The notes under the pieces were generated by a model. That model searched no databases. It had not been told where the DNA came from and was given only the letters and a program-made list of their open reading frames with translations. From contig JBBBWG010029466.1 of assembly GCA_037176905.1 (NCBI GenBank), positions 8,446 through 52,823 of the forward strand: a stretch of DNA of 44,378 nucleotides. Direction: 5' to 3'. Both the position numbers and the translations under genes were made by a program. Position 1 is the first letter of the stretch, and every line of letters begins with the position of its first letter. This DNA comes from Azolla pinnata. Taxonomy: Eukaryota > Streptophyta > Polypodiopsida > Salviniales > Salviniaceae. Positions 13,201 to 24,489 of the stretch are shown piece by piece.

Positions 13201-13770
13201 AAGATTTGATGATGTATTTTCTCGTTTTATCAAACAAGCACATACGCATAAACGAAGAACTGCACAGTAGACCTACATAGGAAGGCTTACCGAGAGTGGG
13301 ACGAGGGCGACTGAGTAGATGGGAAGCTTGATAGCTCGCCATAGCAACTCATTCTTTTCAGATGAATCCATGCGTCCTCTATCTTCTCCCGTAGAGTTGT
13401 GGTCCCCGACATCAGGACTGGTTCCTCTTTCCTGATCAGAAGGATCACTTGAAGCAATCATATCCCCGCTCAGCACCGAGGAGACGAAATATCCAATCTT
13501 TAATCCTCGCGCACAAGAAGAAGAGGAGGAGGAGAAGGAGGAGGAGAAGGAGGGGGACGAGGACAATGCTGCGTGGGGGAACTGAGGATACAGCAACGAG
13601 GAATCAGTTCGAACAAACGGATTCGATTGGAAGCGTGGAGTCTGATGAGCCATCCGAGCATTGTTACAGTTCCGATTCTTGCTCGCATTGTGATTACGAC
13701 CTAACAAAGAGGCCACAGGATGCAATGCCGCAGCAGCCGAGGTCGCCATAAGCAAATCCGCGGCGTCCAA
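10275..13770 (-). CDS. ABC4: 1,4-dihydroxy-2-naphthoate phytyltransferase (MenA/ABC4-like), plastid, 10 exons, 440 aa
   Basis: This UbiA-family membrane enzyme attaches the phytyl tail to 1,4-dihydroxy-2-naphthoate in plastid phylloquinone (vitamin K1) synthesis. Exons on minus: 13770-13291, 12364-12261, 12170-12096, 12011-11873, 11495-11389, 11296-11209, 11056-11018, 10944-10834, 10721-10656, 10388-10275; 1323 nt with TAG, all in phase. Residues 1 to about 110 are Ser/Ala/Pro-rich, consistent with a transit peptide; Met8 is an alternative start. LWRAIKLPIYSVALVPLSVG opens the membrane domain. The first Asp motif NDAYDAETGVDKGKKE (197-212) binds prenyl diphosphate through Mg2+ in the family. 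CPPFRLSYLGVGEPLCF, HFHQ-IEGDKLVGKMSPLVRLGT (second Asp region, about D335) and the C-terminal KYFCVRLHAAMGAAL all match plant MenA. About nine hydrophobic segments are visible. Intron 6 has a GC donor (CAG/GCATAT at 11208), required by phase on both sides. Confidence 0.93.
12365..13290 (-). other. 0.93-kb first intron of the MenA-like gene
   Basis: The intron runs from donor GTAAGC at 13290 to acceptor AG at 12365. An open frame on plus (12998-13270, 90 aa) starts with a hydrophobic segment but has no recognisable domain and no splice or promoter support, so I treat it as chance. Confidence 0.6.
13500..13560. repeat. GAG/GGA-rich stretch within exon 1 of the MenA-like gene
   Basis: A purine-rich run on plus encodes a serine-rich run (SSPSFSSSFSSSSSSC) in the transit-peptide region of the minus-strand gene. 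It is likely length-variable. Confidence 0.6.
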
Positions 13771-13963
13771 AAAAGATGCGGCTGTCTTTGTTTCTTCTTC
13801 TCCCTTCCGGCTGTCCGCCTTCGCCGTCTAATTCGTGTTCAGCTGCGGCTTCAACCGTCGTCCTCCAGGGCGGCGGGGCATTTGCCGAATGCGCCTCTTC
13901 GGAGCGGATCCTTGCATCGGCATTGGAGAAGAACGCGAAGAGGAACGAACATACTGTGGCTTG

Positions 13964-14063
13964 AAGCAGAAGCAGCAGCAGAAGCAGAAGCAGCAGCAGA
14001 AGCAGAAGCAGAAGCAGAAGCAGAAGCAGCAGCAGAAGCAGAAGCAGAAGCAGAAGCAGCAGC
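13964..14063. repeat. GCAGAA/GCAGCA minisatellite upstream of MenA-like gene
   Basis: About 100 bases of interleaved GCAGAA and GCAGCA hexamers lie 200-300 bases upstream of the start codon, in the likely 5' UTR or promoter. The repeat creates long artificial open frames on both strands (poly-Ala/Glu on plus; poly-Leu and poly-Ser/Ala on minus). Confidence 0.9.
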
Positions 14064-14152
14064 GATGGAGAAGCTACCGACTGTCTTGCGGAGAGAATCG
14101 CTATCCAAAGAGAGAGAGAGAAAGACAAGATTTCTTCATGAATGCCCTCTCT

Positions 14153-14875
14153 CCACATGCATGCATGCATGCATGCATACCAACGTAATGCATACACATG
14201 TATGTATGTATGCATGCATGCATGCGTGCATGCGTGCATGTATGTGTCGGTGTGTGTATGCATGCATGTGTGCATGTATGTGTCGGTGTGTGTATGCATG
14301 CATGTGTGCATGTATGTGTCGGTGTGTGGATGCATGCATGTGTGCGTGCGTGCGTGTATGCGTCGCTCTGTGTATGTATGTATGCGTGCGTGCATGCATG
14401 TATGTGTTTCGTGGCGCATGCACATAGACATGTATGCATGCGTGTGTGCATGCATGTGTCGGTGTGTCTATGCATGTGTCGGCGTATGCATGCATGCATG
14501 CATGTGTGCGTGCGAGTATGCATGCATGTATGCGTGTGAGTATGCATGGTTGCATGCATGTGTGGGTCGGTGTATGCATGCATGTATGTATGCATGTGTC
14601 GATGTGTGTATGTATGTATGTATGCATGCATGCATGTGTCGATGTGTGTATGTATGTGTCGGTGTATGCATGCATGTGTTTGTGTGTGTATGTATGTGTG
14701 TGCCTCGTAATACATACACACAGACATGTATGTATGTATGTGTGCGTGTGTGTGCGTGTGTGTTTCGTAATACATGCACATAGACATGTATGTATGTGTG
14801 CGTGTGTGTGTGCATGTATGTATGTATGTGTCCGTGCATGCATGCATGCATGTGTTTGCGTGTGTGTGTATGAGT
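14153..14875. repeat. ATGC/ATGT-rich microsatellite block (TGCATGTATGTG type)
   Basis: About 720 bases of tetranucleotide repeats (ATGC, ATGT, GTGT) contain a longer unit of about 36 bases marked by GTATGTGTCGGTGTGTGTAT near 14240-14340. The alternating purine-pyrimidine sequence and many TGCATGCATGCA palindromes could form cruciforms or Z-DNA. Stop codons are sparse, so long Cys/Met/His/Thr-rich open frames appear in nearly every frame; none is a gene. Confidence 0.95.
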
Positions 14876-14935
14876 GAAATCTATCTTATGTAGCCTTCCA
14901 CCATAATGTGAATTGTAGTTAGCGTCTAGGGTTTC

Positions 14936-15325
14936 GACGAAATCAAGCTTTCGGAGATTTTAGATCCAATCCAAACATTAGGAACAACAATCCATGTATG
15001 ATATGCACAGAATAATAGACTTGGATTATTCCAAAATCAAGCTTTCGGTGATTAGATACAATCCAAACATTAGGAACAACAATCCGTCTATAATATGCAC
15101 AACATAGACTTGGATCAATCCAAAATCAAGCTTTTTGGAGATTAGATACAATCCAAACATTAGGAACAACAATCCATGTGTAATGCGCACAAATTAGACT
15201 TGGATCATTCCAAAATCAAGCTTTCAGAGATTAGATGCAATCCAAACATTAGGAACAACAATCCATATGTAATATGCACAAATTAGACTTGGATGATTCC
15301 AAAATCAAGCTTTCGGAGATTAGAA
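14936..15325. repeat. Tandem repeat, about 90-base unit, about 4.3 copies
   Basis: AATCAAGCTTT recurs at 14941, 15035, 15124, 15214 and 15303. Each copy continues through GATTAGATACAATCCAAACA, then TTAGGAACAACAATCC, then AGACTTGGAT. Spacing is 89-94 bases. The array lies between the microsatellite and the kinesin-5 3' end. Confidence 0.95.
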
Positions 15326-15803
15326 ACATTAGGACGTTCGATAGCTACCGACAGGAAAATCCAACATCCCTGAGTTGTTACAAACACACCATCGTTTCTC
15401 AGGGCAGTTAGTTGTCAATGCCAGGTTGGGAACAACAAATATAGAGACACTGTCCCAAGGAATCAAAGTTGAAACCATGTAAAATGACTTGAATATGAAT
15501 CCTCACAGGCAGTGAGTGAGAAGCATACAGTTATCACTAATCAAATTAGAGTAACAAATAAGCAGGGTGTGCTCAGTACAGTATATAGTTCCATCAAAAC
15601 CACATAGTTCACTCTCACATTCTCTGCACGTGATTGGCCTTAACAGCTCCTGCCTTCTTACACACAAAGTAAGAAGGAACTTTGAGTTTGAAGTCAGCAC
15701 CAAGTGAAAAGCATAATGTCTATTACTGCCCGTCCCACTGTTTCCTTCAACGCAAGTTTGCTCTTGTTTACGGAATGAATGACAAGGGATACTCGGTACT
15801 CGA
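15326..15803 (-). other. Downstream region of the kinesin-5 gene
   Basis: This should hold the 3' UTR of the minus-strand kinesin-5. No conserved element or RNA gene is visible. Confidence 0.45.
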
Positions 15804-18800
15804 TCAGTTTACATTGGCGAGCGGTAAACGGTTATTATCCTTGAGAAGAGAGGAATCCGGAGGGATAGGGATTTTGGAGTCCTTCAGTGTCCTTTGCGCA
15901 CCTTGTGAGACACGTTTCTCGACGTCTTTGTTTTCAGCGCATCCCAAATCCTTGTCTTCAGTGTCGCAGCATTCTTGTGGCGATGAGTTTTGGGCTGTCC
16001 CTCTAAACTCCTCTAATAGAATCTCAATTTCAGGAGTTCGGAGAGCTTTGATAGATTCCTCACTAGCTACATCCAGTGTTCTTTTGATGGGTGTCAATCC
16101 TGTTGGCTCGTCTTCCTAAAATACATAAAGAAAGAAAGAAAACCCATATCAAGCACATTCTCAACAGACTATGAAGATTTGAATCTTCAAGCGGGGTTAC
16201 ATACCATGTACTCCTTTGTCAGACATGAATCAGCTACCGACTGTAGACCATTTGTTCCATCGCTATGAGAAACTTGAAGCAATGCAAGGCATTCACCTTG
16301 TGAAGCAAGAGTTGCTTGCATGCTAGTAGTTGCTTCCATATCAACATCAACGCAGTCTAACCTCCAAGACAGATAACAAATAAGAAACGGTACAAATTGT
16401 GAAATATGTTAGTAAAAAATGAGCTCATACCATCTATTGACTTTTGGACGGCCTTGTTGCCATCCTGGAGCTCAGATTCCATTGACGTATTCATTTCTTC
16501 AAGGTTTGTGAGTAGAAGACCGTTGCCATATACTCCTTCCCTGCAAAAGATCACATTGGTTTGTCACTTCCAAATGCATGCTAAAAGAGGTTGCCTAAGG
16601 CCCTTCAAATGCATGTGCAGTCCGTACTTGACAACTAAATCAACTGCAAGATGATTGTTCCTCTCTAGAACTTCGAGAGATTCTTGTGCCTTCTTCCATC
16701 CATTCTTAGCTTCTGTTGTTTGTTTAACACTGAAATAAAAATTGTGCATCAGAACACATTAAACTGTTAGGCCAATTTTCTATGCAAGTACTATACACTA
16801 AACTCCGTTGACATACCACTGTGCAGCAATCTCTTGTAAACTGGTTTGGTTCAAATTTAAGTTGTCACAGACATCGTTGAAGCGGCTTTCTGCCTCCTCT
16901 ATGTAACTTGCCCATTGGTTTCGGGACTCCGATCTTGCCTCACAAACTTTCTGCACGCCTTGTTCAACAACATGAGAATTTTTTGCAACCAAATCCTGGA
17001 GGATGCTTATCCTTGAATTAACCTGTAAATTTAGCAGAAATAGATCTAGATTACACTTGTTCTTTATATAGTAAACATCAGACAGTTGTTTGCATATAGA
17101 AGTAATAAAACCCACAATTTCAGCTTTTCGAGCAGATGCAGCAGCTAACATCTCCGAGATCTTCTTCATTAGATTACATTCCTCTTGCTTTGCTACTTCC
17201 TAAATAGACAAGGAGAAGAGATTACTTATCCATATCATCCATAAACAAAATGACAATGAGGTATAGTCATTGAGTGAATTATTGTGTCGACTTGTAGTGA
17301 CCTCGTATACTCTTCCAAGATCAGTGAGAGTTTTCTGCACACTTTCATGGCTCTCAACAACAGACCCTTTGATGCTAGACGTGAGTCCTTCTTCAAGTTT
17401 ATAAAAAGCTTCAAGCGTCTTTGATATCTCCTTTGCAGCATCTATATTCATCTGCGCTTTCTGTCATAATTTCGGGTCAAGAAAGTATGAGCTTTGGCCT
17501 CTTTCTAGGACAACATCGGTCATCTATCAAGAAGCAGAATGGAACTAAAATACCTCTCGTTGCTGGGAAACAAAAGAGACTATAACTTCTTGCTGTCTCA
17601 TCAGTGCATTCGAAGTATTACTGAATAACACTTCAGCTTCACAAACGGATGATGAAAGAAGCTGTTCGTAGGAAAGAATAATGATTAACAAGATTTACAC
17701 AAATGAGTAACAGTAATAATGGAGAGTGAATACTTTACCTCTTGCAACGCTTTACTATGTGCAGATATGGCCGTGTTAACTTTCTCAAAAGTCAATGTGG
17801 ACTCCCTCTCATGTGTCTGAGCTAAACCATTGATCCGCCTTATTCCTGAAAGATAGATTTCTTTCACCTTATCTGCATTCTGCCGAAGACTTTCTGTAAC
17901 CTAAATTTAATAAAGCAATCACACTCAGAAGAAAGGTTTACAATTAATGAGATAATCTCCAGAAAAAGGAAACCAAGAATAGCAAAAACTCATACCCCAT
18001 TTTTGCAATCCATGAAGCACTTAATATGGTCTTGCATCTGTTGGATGTTCTTTTGCTGGTCGCTAACAGAGGATATGACGGAACTATGCAAAGACTTCAA
18101 CTGTACACCAAGGTCATCATGAAAAGATTGCAACGTTTTCTGATTGTTGGTCTCTACCTTACTTTTACGTTCTACATTCAGACAAACCATTATCCAATCA
18201 AACGCTAATTACATTAAATATGCATGAAAAACATAAGTAAAGTTTTCAGAGTCTATAACACTGACCGATTTTGGAATGAAGCCCCGTTATCTCTGATACA
18301 CAGGTCTCTAGCTGAGAACGAAGGCTTTCAGCTTGTTTAACAAGAATATCCTCTGAAACATGATATCATGTAACTGATCAGCTGCTTGGCATGATCTTAG
18401 ATTTAGGTGGAGAATAGAGAGATGAGGATACCTGATTGTTGGAACTTTGAAATAATGAAATCCCGCTCTTTAATAGACTTTTGCGCTTCTCTGATTTCAT
18501 TCTTCGCCTCATCTAATGCCTCCTCTGTCAAACGCAGCCTTTTCTGCGCAACATATAAAAGACCAATTGTTCAGGATTTCATTTTCTGTATCTTCTGATA
18601 AGTATTTACAAGGAACTTACCTGACTTCTTTCAAGCTTCTCATTCAAGTCATCACTTCGGCTTCGTTCACAATCAAGCTCCTCTTGTATCGCATCGAGCC
18701 TCTGTACAATGAAGTACATTGAGTCAATCGACATTCAAAAAACGAATGTTACACAGAAACTACTTGCCTTGTTCTTCACTTCAATGTCAAACTCCATTTG

Positions 18801-21800
18801 CTCAATCCTCTCTGACATTGCCTGGAATAACCATACAAAAAAGGGTTAGGTGCTCATTTTGCTTTATTCTTAAACAATGCTCGTATGGACGAAAGATTTC
18901 ATGAGAAAGGGATCAGAACTACCTTCTTTTCAGCTTCCTCTTGTAGAAACCGCTCTTTAGGAAGATAGACGCCATTCTTTTCTCGGGCAGCATTGACCTC
19001 TGTAAAACAATATATTTATGACCTTACATAGCCCAAAAGTTACAAGTTTCATAGCTGTTAAAACTTGCTAGGATAGTACCTGCTTTAAGTCTCTCCATCT
19101 CACAGTAGAGGTCTTTGATCAGTGCAGACTTCATCATCTTTTGATTTACCTAAATAAAAACAAAAAATAACTCACAAACGTAAGAAAGACTAATGGAATA
19201 TTAGCAAATAAAAATAGAGCAGTCAGATGCTGAATCAATATCACACCTCTGGCTTGTTTTTGATATTTTTCGCTCTGTGGGCATAATCAAGAGTACTAAG
19301 CGTCTCTTCCAAGCAATGCACAGATGGCGAAACGGTTGCAATTATACATGTTTTGGTCTTTCCACCCAAGGAATCCCTTAGAAGTCTTGTAAGCTTGCTA
19401 TCCCTGTTTAAAAAACAAAATGTACAAGTTAAGACATTCATTCTCAATATTATAAATGAATATGTACATATGAACCCACCTGTAAGGTATATGACCAAGA
19501 TGCTCAACAAGAGCTGTAATCACACGGCCTAAAGTCAATAAACTTTTGTTTATTTCACCTGCCTCCCTTGCCCTTCCCTGCAGGTAACAACGTAATTTAA
19601 TAGCATAAGAACCATGCCAAAGAACAAATTCACAATGATAAGGCAGATGTCATGAGCTGAACGCAGAACAACGTACATCTCTAGCACCAGAGCGAGAAAT
19701 GTTCTCTGAACCAGCCAAATCTACTAAGTTCAATTTGCCACACTTCATAAGCTCCTCACCCTCCGGGGTGGCCTCCTTGATGTGGATAGTGATTGAGAAT
19801 ATAGAATGCGAGCGACTTCATTTTGCAAAACAAAAATGCAGAAATTGAAATTAGACTTTTCCAAAATGACATTTCACATTTCCATTTAAAAATGCAGCTA
19901 TAACTCTCATGATTCTGCTAACACATTGGACCACCACTACCAGAGAGAAAAACAGGATGACCTGCATCCTTTATTGCTCATTCATCGATCCCCCCATGTA
20001 ATTGTGGCAAGAGGAATGAACCAACCATACAATTTCTCAAATATCAGTGTCTTACATAGAGCAGTTTAGCAGAAAACTAGAAATTAGGAAATCGAAACAC
20101 AATGAACCTTCGATAGGGTATGAAATAAACAAAGAATAGCCAATACTACATAACACAGAATGAGTGGACCAAATGGTTTCTTTACTATTATTGACCAAAC
20201 GTATATGGGGAAATAACATACAGTCTATGTAAAGGGCAGTTCCAGGAGACTGAAATTCTGTCGAAGAGATATTTCAGAGCATTTTTGCCAAAACTAAATT
20301 GTACCTGCTCTGCTTGTTCAATAATGTCTCAGCTGTTCGACGCTTAGCAGAACCCCGTTCAAGAAGATTGTAGATTTCATTGGCACTGTAAACCACTTCT
20401 TCCTCAAGCCCTCTTACAAGTACTCCTCCTTTGCCGTCCTCCATAAGAGCTAGAGGTTTCTTTTGTTTATCATCTAAAGTGCGTGTGATGTCCTCGGGCG
20501 CCAATAAGTCTGTGATTTCTTCATTATACAGCTCAAGAAACGTAACTTTCATGCTATACTCAGCATTCTGATTTTCTAATGTGTCCACAATTTGTTGCAC
20601 AGCCCGTGGTATGACGCCAGCATCAACTGGCATGCCTCGATCCTACAATACATATGAGAATAATGGTTAAGTGTGTATCCCAAGCAATTCATTTTGCCAT
20701 ATTTCGGCTGAGTATATTCTTGCTGAAGATGCAATAGATAGAAATTCATTCGGCCATGATTTTAATATCACCAAGATTACAAAGACGAGGAATGCATTAT
20801 ATGTTTGTTTATAAAACAGATGATTTTTATGTCAATAGTTAGTACGGTAAACAAGAACTTTCACATATGCTTGATGAGCTGAACTTCTCGATCAGCAAGC
20901 AGCATACAAATGCGTTTGTCCACCGTATCAAACAATGACCATTAATAATAATACCTTTGTTTTCCTTCCATTCCCTTCCATGGTGAATGTTTTCCCAGTG
21001 CCTGTTTGCCCATAAGCGAAAATGGTGCAGTTGAAGCCTTCCAGCACTTCATTGACAATGGGAATTATTGCTTGTTCATACAGATCTTGTTGCTGCGTCT
21101 GAGGACCAAATACCTGAAGAGATGGAAATAATAAACGTGAGAAAACAACTAAACCTACAACAATAGCCGGGGGACACGAAATTTCTGGATGAGGAGGGTC
21201 AAATAAACCTTATCAAATGTGAAGGTTCGATCGATTTGCTTTGACGCAATGTTCAAGTTAACAGTGACTTCTCTGCGTAGATCATTGCAAGAGATAACCT
21301 GAGGTGCAGCTGTCCTCACTTCCTCCTCATTTAGTGGTCTGCCCGTCAATAGGGAATGGTCAATAAGAGAATCAAAGGAAGAAAAAAACCTAAACAAGTA
21401 GGGGAGATGGAATGTGTAGACTTCTGCAAGATGCTCCAAGAATCACGAATGATAAGCAATGTGAAGGGGAAGGAGATCCAGCCCCTTCAGGACGGAAAGC
21501 AAGAGAGACGAAATAAACAAAGAATGGTCTTTCACATGCATCAAGGACTAAACAGAGAGCAGAGTCGACTGGAAATTAAGATCTTAGTAATTTTTGCGGA
21601 GAAGAAGCTGAAGAGAAACTCGAAATAAAAAGGCAAGGACTTTCACTTTCATCCCGGCAAGAAAATCTGAGAAGATATGGATGGCATTTCACATCCTTCA
21701 CGGTTTAAAGCAATACCACAACAATATGGAGTCTTTCACATTCATCAGGCAATGAACGAAGAGCAGAGAAGAAACCGAAGAGAATCTTATTTCGAGAAAA

Positions 21801-22052
21801 AATAAGGACTTTCGTTTCCATCTCAACAAGAAAGTCTGGGAGAAGAATGTGGACGAAAAGATCATGGCTTTAACCTTCACAAAAAAAAAAAAAATTAGAG
21901 ATAAAAGCCCTACTATTTGTTCTTTACCTGCAGCGGACAAGAACCTGCACGTTGACACCTTTCTCTTTGTCTCGTAAGTCCGGAGTAGATCGGGAACCCA
22001 TGGCAGACGCGGGACTGGTAGGAAAGAGAACGACTTGAGAAGGAGGAGGCAT
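15804..22052 (-). CDS. KIN5: Kinesin-5 (BimC/Eg5 class) mitotic motor, 23 exons, 1065 aa
   Basis: Kinesin-5 is a plus-end motor that cross-links and slides antiparallel microtubules in the spindle and, in plants, the phragmoplast. Exons on minus: 22052-21928, 21338-21209, 21113-20955, 20642-20305, 19815-19677, 19577-19480, 19403-19247, 19149-19080, 18999-18923, 18821-18768, 18701-18621, 18543-18432, 18352-18266, 18171-17996, 17900-17739, 17661-17554, 17460-17302, 17199-17116, 17022-16817, 16729-16628, 16540-16431, 16356-16205, 16115-15804; total 3198 nt, in phase throughout. The motor domain is residues about 30-382: [15 protein letters not shown] at the start, P-loop GQTGTGKT (120-127), switch I NKQSSRSHSIF (from about 247) and switch II DLAGSE (283-288). 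A neck and a long coiled-coil stalk follow. The C-terminal [10 protein letters not shown] (968-977) is the BimC box; T970 lies in the CDK-site position of the family. Start chosen at 22052 (MPPPSQ); 22127 is an in-frame upstream alternative. Intron 10 has a GC donor (AAG/GCAAGT). The length is normal for plant kinesin-5. Confidence 0.95.
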
Positions 22053-22449
22053 GTCGATGGTGAGGAATGTGGAGTTAAACCCTGGAGGTAGCAGGAAAAC
22101 TGGTAAAATTTTGCTGCGAAAATCCACAGAGATCTTTCGATTCAGCTACGGGCAAATGAATCAGTCGAGGAGTTGTTCGAGCGATCTAAAGCCAGAAAAA
22201 AAGAAGGGGGGATCGGCCGTATCGTCCCGGCTTGGATCCGTTCTGCGAGGCTGGGGCCGCCGTTCTCAGATCTGCATCTTCCTCGACCTTTCCGCGCTCC
22301 GACAACAGCTGCTCCCCTGAACTGCGATGCCACTTCCCCGGGGAGAGTTTGTTCTTCAGAGACACAGCGGCACGAAAGATCCGCGAACGAACGAGCGAAC
22401 GACTCCGGGGATCGTCAGATCCTCCGATCTGTCAGCGCGGGAAGCTGCA

Positions 22450-22485
<36 letters not shown>
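22053..22485 (-). promoter_or_regulatory. Likely 5' UTR and proximal promoter of kinesin-5
   Basis: The interval lies directly upstream of the start codon and is GC-rich compared with the introns. It ends in a CAG (minus-strand) repeat that runs into the assembly gap. No TATA box or mitosis-specific activator motif could be called with confidence. Confidence 0.4.
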
Positions 22486-22585
22486 NNNNNNNNNNNNNNN
22501 NNNNNNNNNNNNNNNNNNNNNNNNNNNNNNNNNNNNNNNNNNNNNNNNNNNNNNNNNNNNNNNNNNNNNNNNNNNNNNNNNNNNN

Positions 22586-22618
<33 letters not shown>
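22451..22618. repeat. CTG/CAG trinucleotide repeat interrupted by a 100-N gap
   Basis: About eleven CTG units end at 22485, exactly 100 Ns occupy 22486-22585, and about ten more CTG units follow. The round gap size is typical of a placeholder, so the true repeat length is unknown. It lies about 400-570 bases upstream of the kinesin-5 start codon and reads (CAG)n on the kinesin strand. Confidence 0.95.
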
Positions 22619-22927
22619 CTGTGCGAGGGAGGCGAGCGAGCGAGCTGTCGAAACCCTAGCTATGGCGTCTCGTCGATCCGTCTGCGTCTCTGTGTTTTTC
22701 TGCGTCTGTGTGTTTCTTGAGAGGGAGAACGAAATGCCTTCAAAAATTGAAGAAGACCGTTTGTGTGTTTTTGTAAAGTCCCAATTCCCGCGCTCATTCC
22801 TTCTTTTTGTTTTTTTTGTTTTTCTATCCTTCATTTTTTTCTTCTTCCTTGTGCTTTTGCTCTGTTTTCTTATGGGGGAAAGTTTTGTATCTGGGAGTGA
22901 GGAATCGATCGGATTCCTTCGATCCAG

Positions 22928-23425
22928 TTTAGGGTTTAGGGTTTAGGGTTTAGGATTTAGGGTTTAGCGTTTAGGATTTACGGTTTTTGGGTTTAGGGTT
23001 TAGGGTTTAGGATTTACGGTTTAGGATTTATGATTTACGGTTTTAGGGTTTAGGATTTACGGTTCTAGGGTTTAGGATTTACGGTTTTAGGGTTTAGGAT
23101 TTACGGTTTTAGGGTTTAGGATTTACGGTTTTAGGGTTCAGGGTTCAGGGTTTAGGTTTTACGGTTTTTGGGTTTAGGATTTACGGTTTTTGGGTTCAGG
23201 GTTCATGGTTTAGGATTTACGGTTTTTGGGTTCAGGGTTCATGGTTTAGGATTTACGGTTTTTGGGTTTAGGGTTTAGGGTTTAGGATTTACGGTTTTTG
23301 GGTTTAGGGTTTAGGGTTTAGGATTTACGGATTTTGGGTTTAGGATTTACGGTTTTAGGGTTTAGGGTTTAGGAATTACGGTTTTTTGGTTTAGGGTTTA
23401 GGATTTACAATTTTAGGGTTTAGGG
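22928..23425. repeat. Interstitial telomere-like array (TTTAGGG with TTTACGG variants)
   Basis: About 500 bases of plant telomeric heptamers are on the plus strand, perfect at the left edge and then mixed with TTTACGG, TTCAGGG and GGATTTACGGTTTTAGGG higher-order units. The array is G-rich on plus. The regular 20-30-base higher-order pattern points to later local amplification rather than a fresh telomere. Confidence 0.95.
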
Positions 23426-24130
23426 TGCGCTGATCGGGACACAGCGCGATGCTTGTTACGTGTATACTTGTGATCCGATTCGGTAGATGCGCGCTTCTCC
23501 GTGATTTCCCCCCCAATCTATTTGATTGGTTGGGCCCGAGTCGGATCGTGGATTGCATCCGATTGCATCGATTCGATCCACTTCGTTTTTCTTCTGCTTT
23601 CCGTTTTGTGCTTGTGTTTTTTTAAGAATCTGTGAGAACGAACAGAGAGCCTTCTGGTGTTGCTGGGAACAGAAGTAGAGATGAGGCAATCGATCGGGAT
23701 CCTTTCAGTCTGATGGAGCGTTGTCCGGGTCGAAGCGTGATGCTTTGTTACGTGCATGCCTGTGATCATCGGTTCATTAGATGTGTTTTCTCGATGATTT
23801 CAGTGTCGTGAAACAACGTCTTTCAGCGCTAGGAATGAAGCACAAATGAGGAATCGATCTGATTCGTTTGATCCGATCGAGCGTTGATTGGGACAATGCG
23901 TGGTGCTTTGGGACAAATCAATTCCTTAGATCCGTTTTTCCGATGATTCCCCCTGTGTCTATGTTATAAAACGGAGTCTTTCAATGCTGGAGCAGAGCAT
24001 AGACGAGGTCTTCGATCCAATGCAGCACTGATGCTTGTTACGTGCATGCCTGTAATCGGTTCAATTAGATGTGTTTTTCTAGTGATTTCTCCCCAATCTC
24101 GTGGTGTTCTGCATGACAGCCAACTTGCAA
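23426..24130. repeat. Diverged repeats, about 4 copies, 150-270 bases apart
   Basis: A block of the form GATCGGGA...GATGCTTGTTACGTGCATGCCTGTGATC...TTAGATGTGTTTTTC...GATTTC recurs near 23430, 23700, 23870 and 24010, with a partial copy near 24455. Divergence is considerable. No coding potential is seen. Confidence 0.7.
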
Positions 24131-24144
24131 GTGGATCGAAGGTC

Positions 24145-24450
24145 TGAATCGAATGTATCAGTTTGATCTTTCATTAGGGAATTAGTCGAATTCTTCCGAG
24201 AAGGTCCGAATCAAATGTATCAGTTTGATCTCTCATCAAGGAATCAGTCAAATTCTTTCCGAGAAGGTCCGAATCGAATGTATAAGTTTGATCTTTCATC
24301 AAGGAATCAGTCGAATTCTTCTGAGAAGGTTCGAATCGAACGTATCAGTTTGATCTCTCATCAAGGAATCGGTCGAATTCTTTCCGAGAAGGTCCGAATC
24401 GAACGTATCAGTTTGATCTTTCATCAAGGAATCAGTCGGATTCTTCCGAT
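24145..24450. repeat. Tandem repeat, about 60-base unit, about 5 copies
   Basis: The unit contains TATCAGTTTGATCTTTCATC, AAGGAATCAGTCGAATTCTT and CCGAGAAGGTCCGAATCGAA. It recurs about every 60 bases with few differences. The 111-aa frame across it (24215-24550) is periodic and repeat-derived. Confidence 0.95.
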
Positions 24451-24489
24451 CCGATGGAGCGCCGATGCTCGTTATGTACATACTTGTAA

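Noticed and set aside
12998-13270. 90-aa plus frame with a signal-peptide-like start inside the MenA-like intron 1
   Set aside because: No homology, no neighbouring exons and no promoter; chance hydrophobic frame in an AT-rich intron.
14101-14877. Long Cys/Met/His/Thr-rich open frames on both strands (up to 253 aa)
   Set aside because: They arise from the ATGC/ATGT microsatellite, which lacks stop codons in most frames. No start context, splice signals or family support.
22661-22946. ATGGCGTCTCGT start on plus after the CTG repeat, 95 codons
   Set aside because: The translation is a run of Phe/Leu/Val from a T-rich stretch, ends in the telomere-like array, and no splice continuation could be found.
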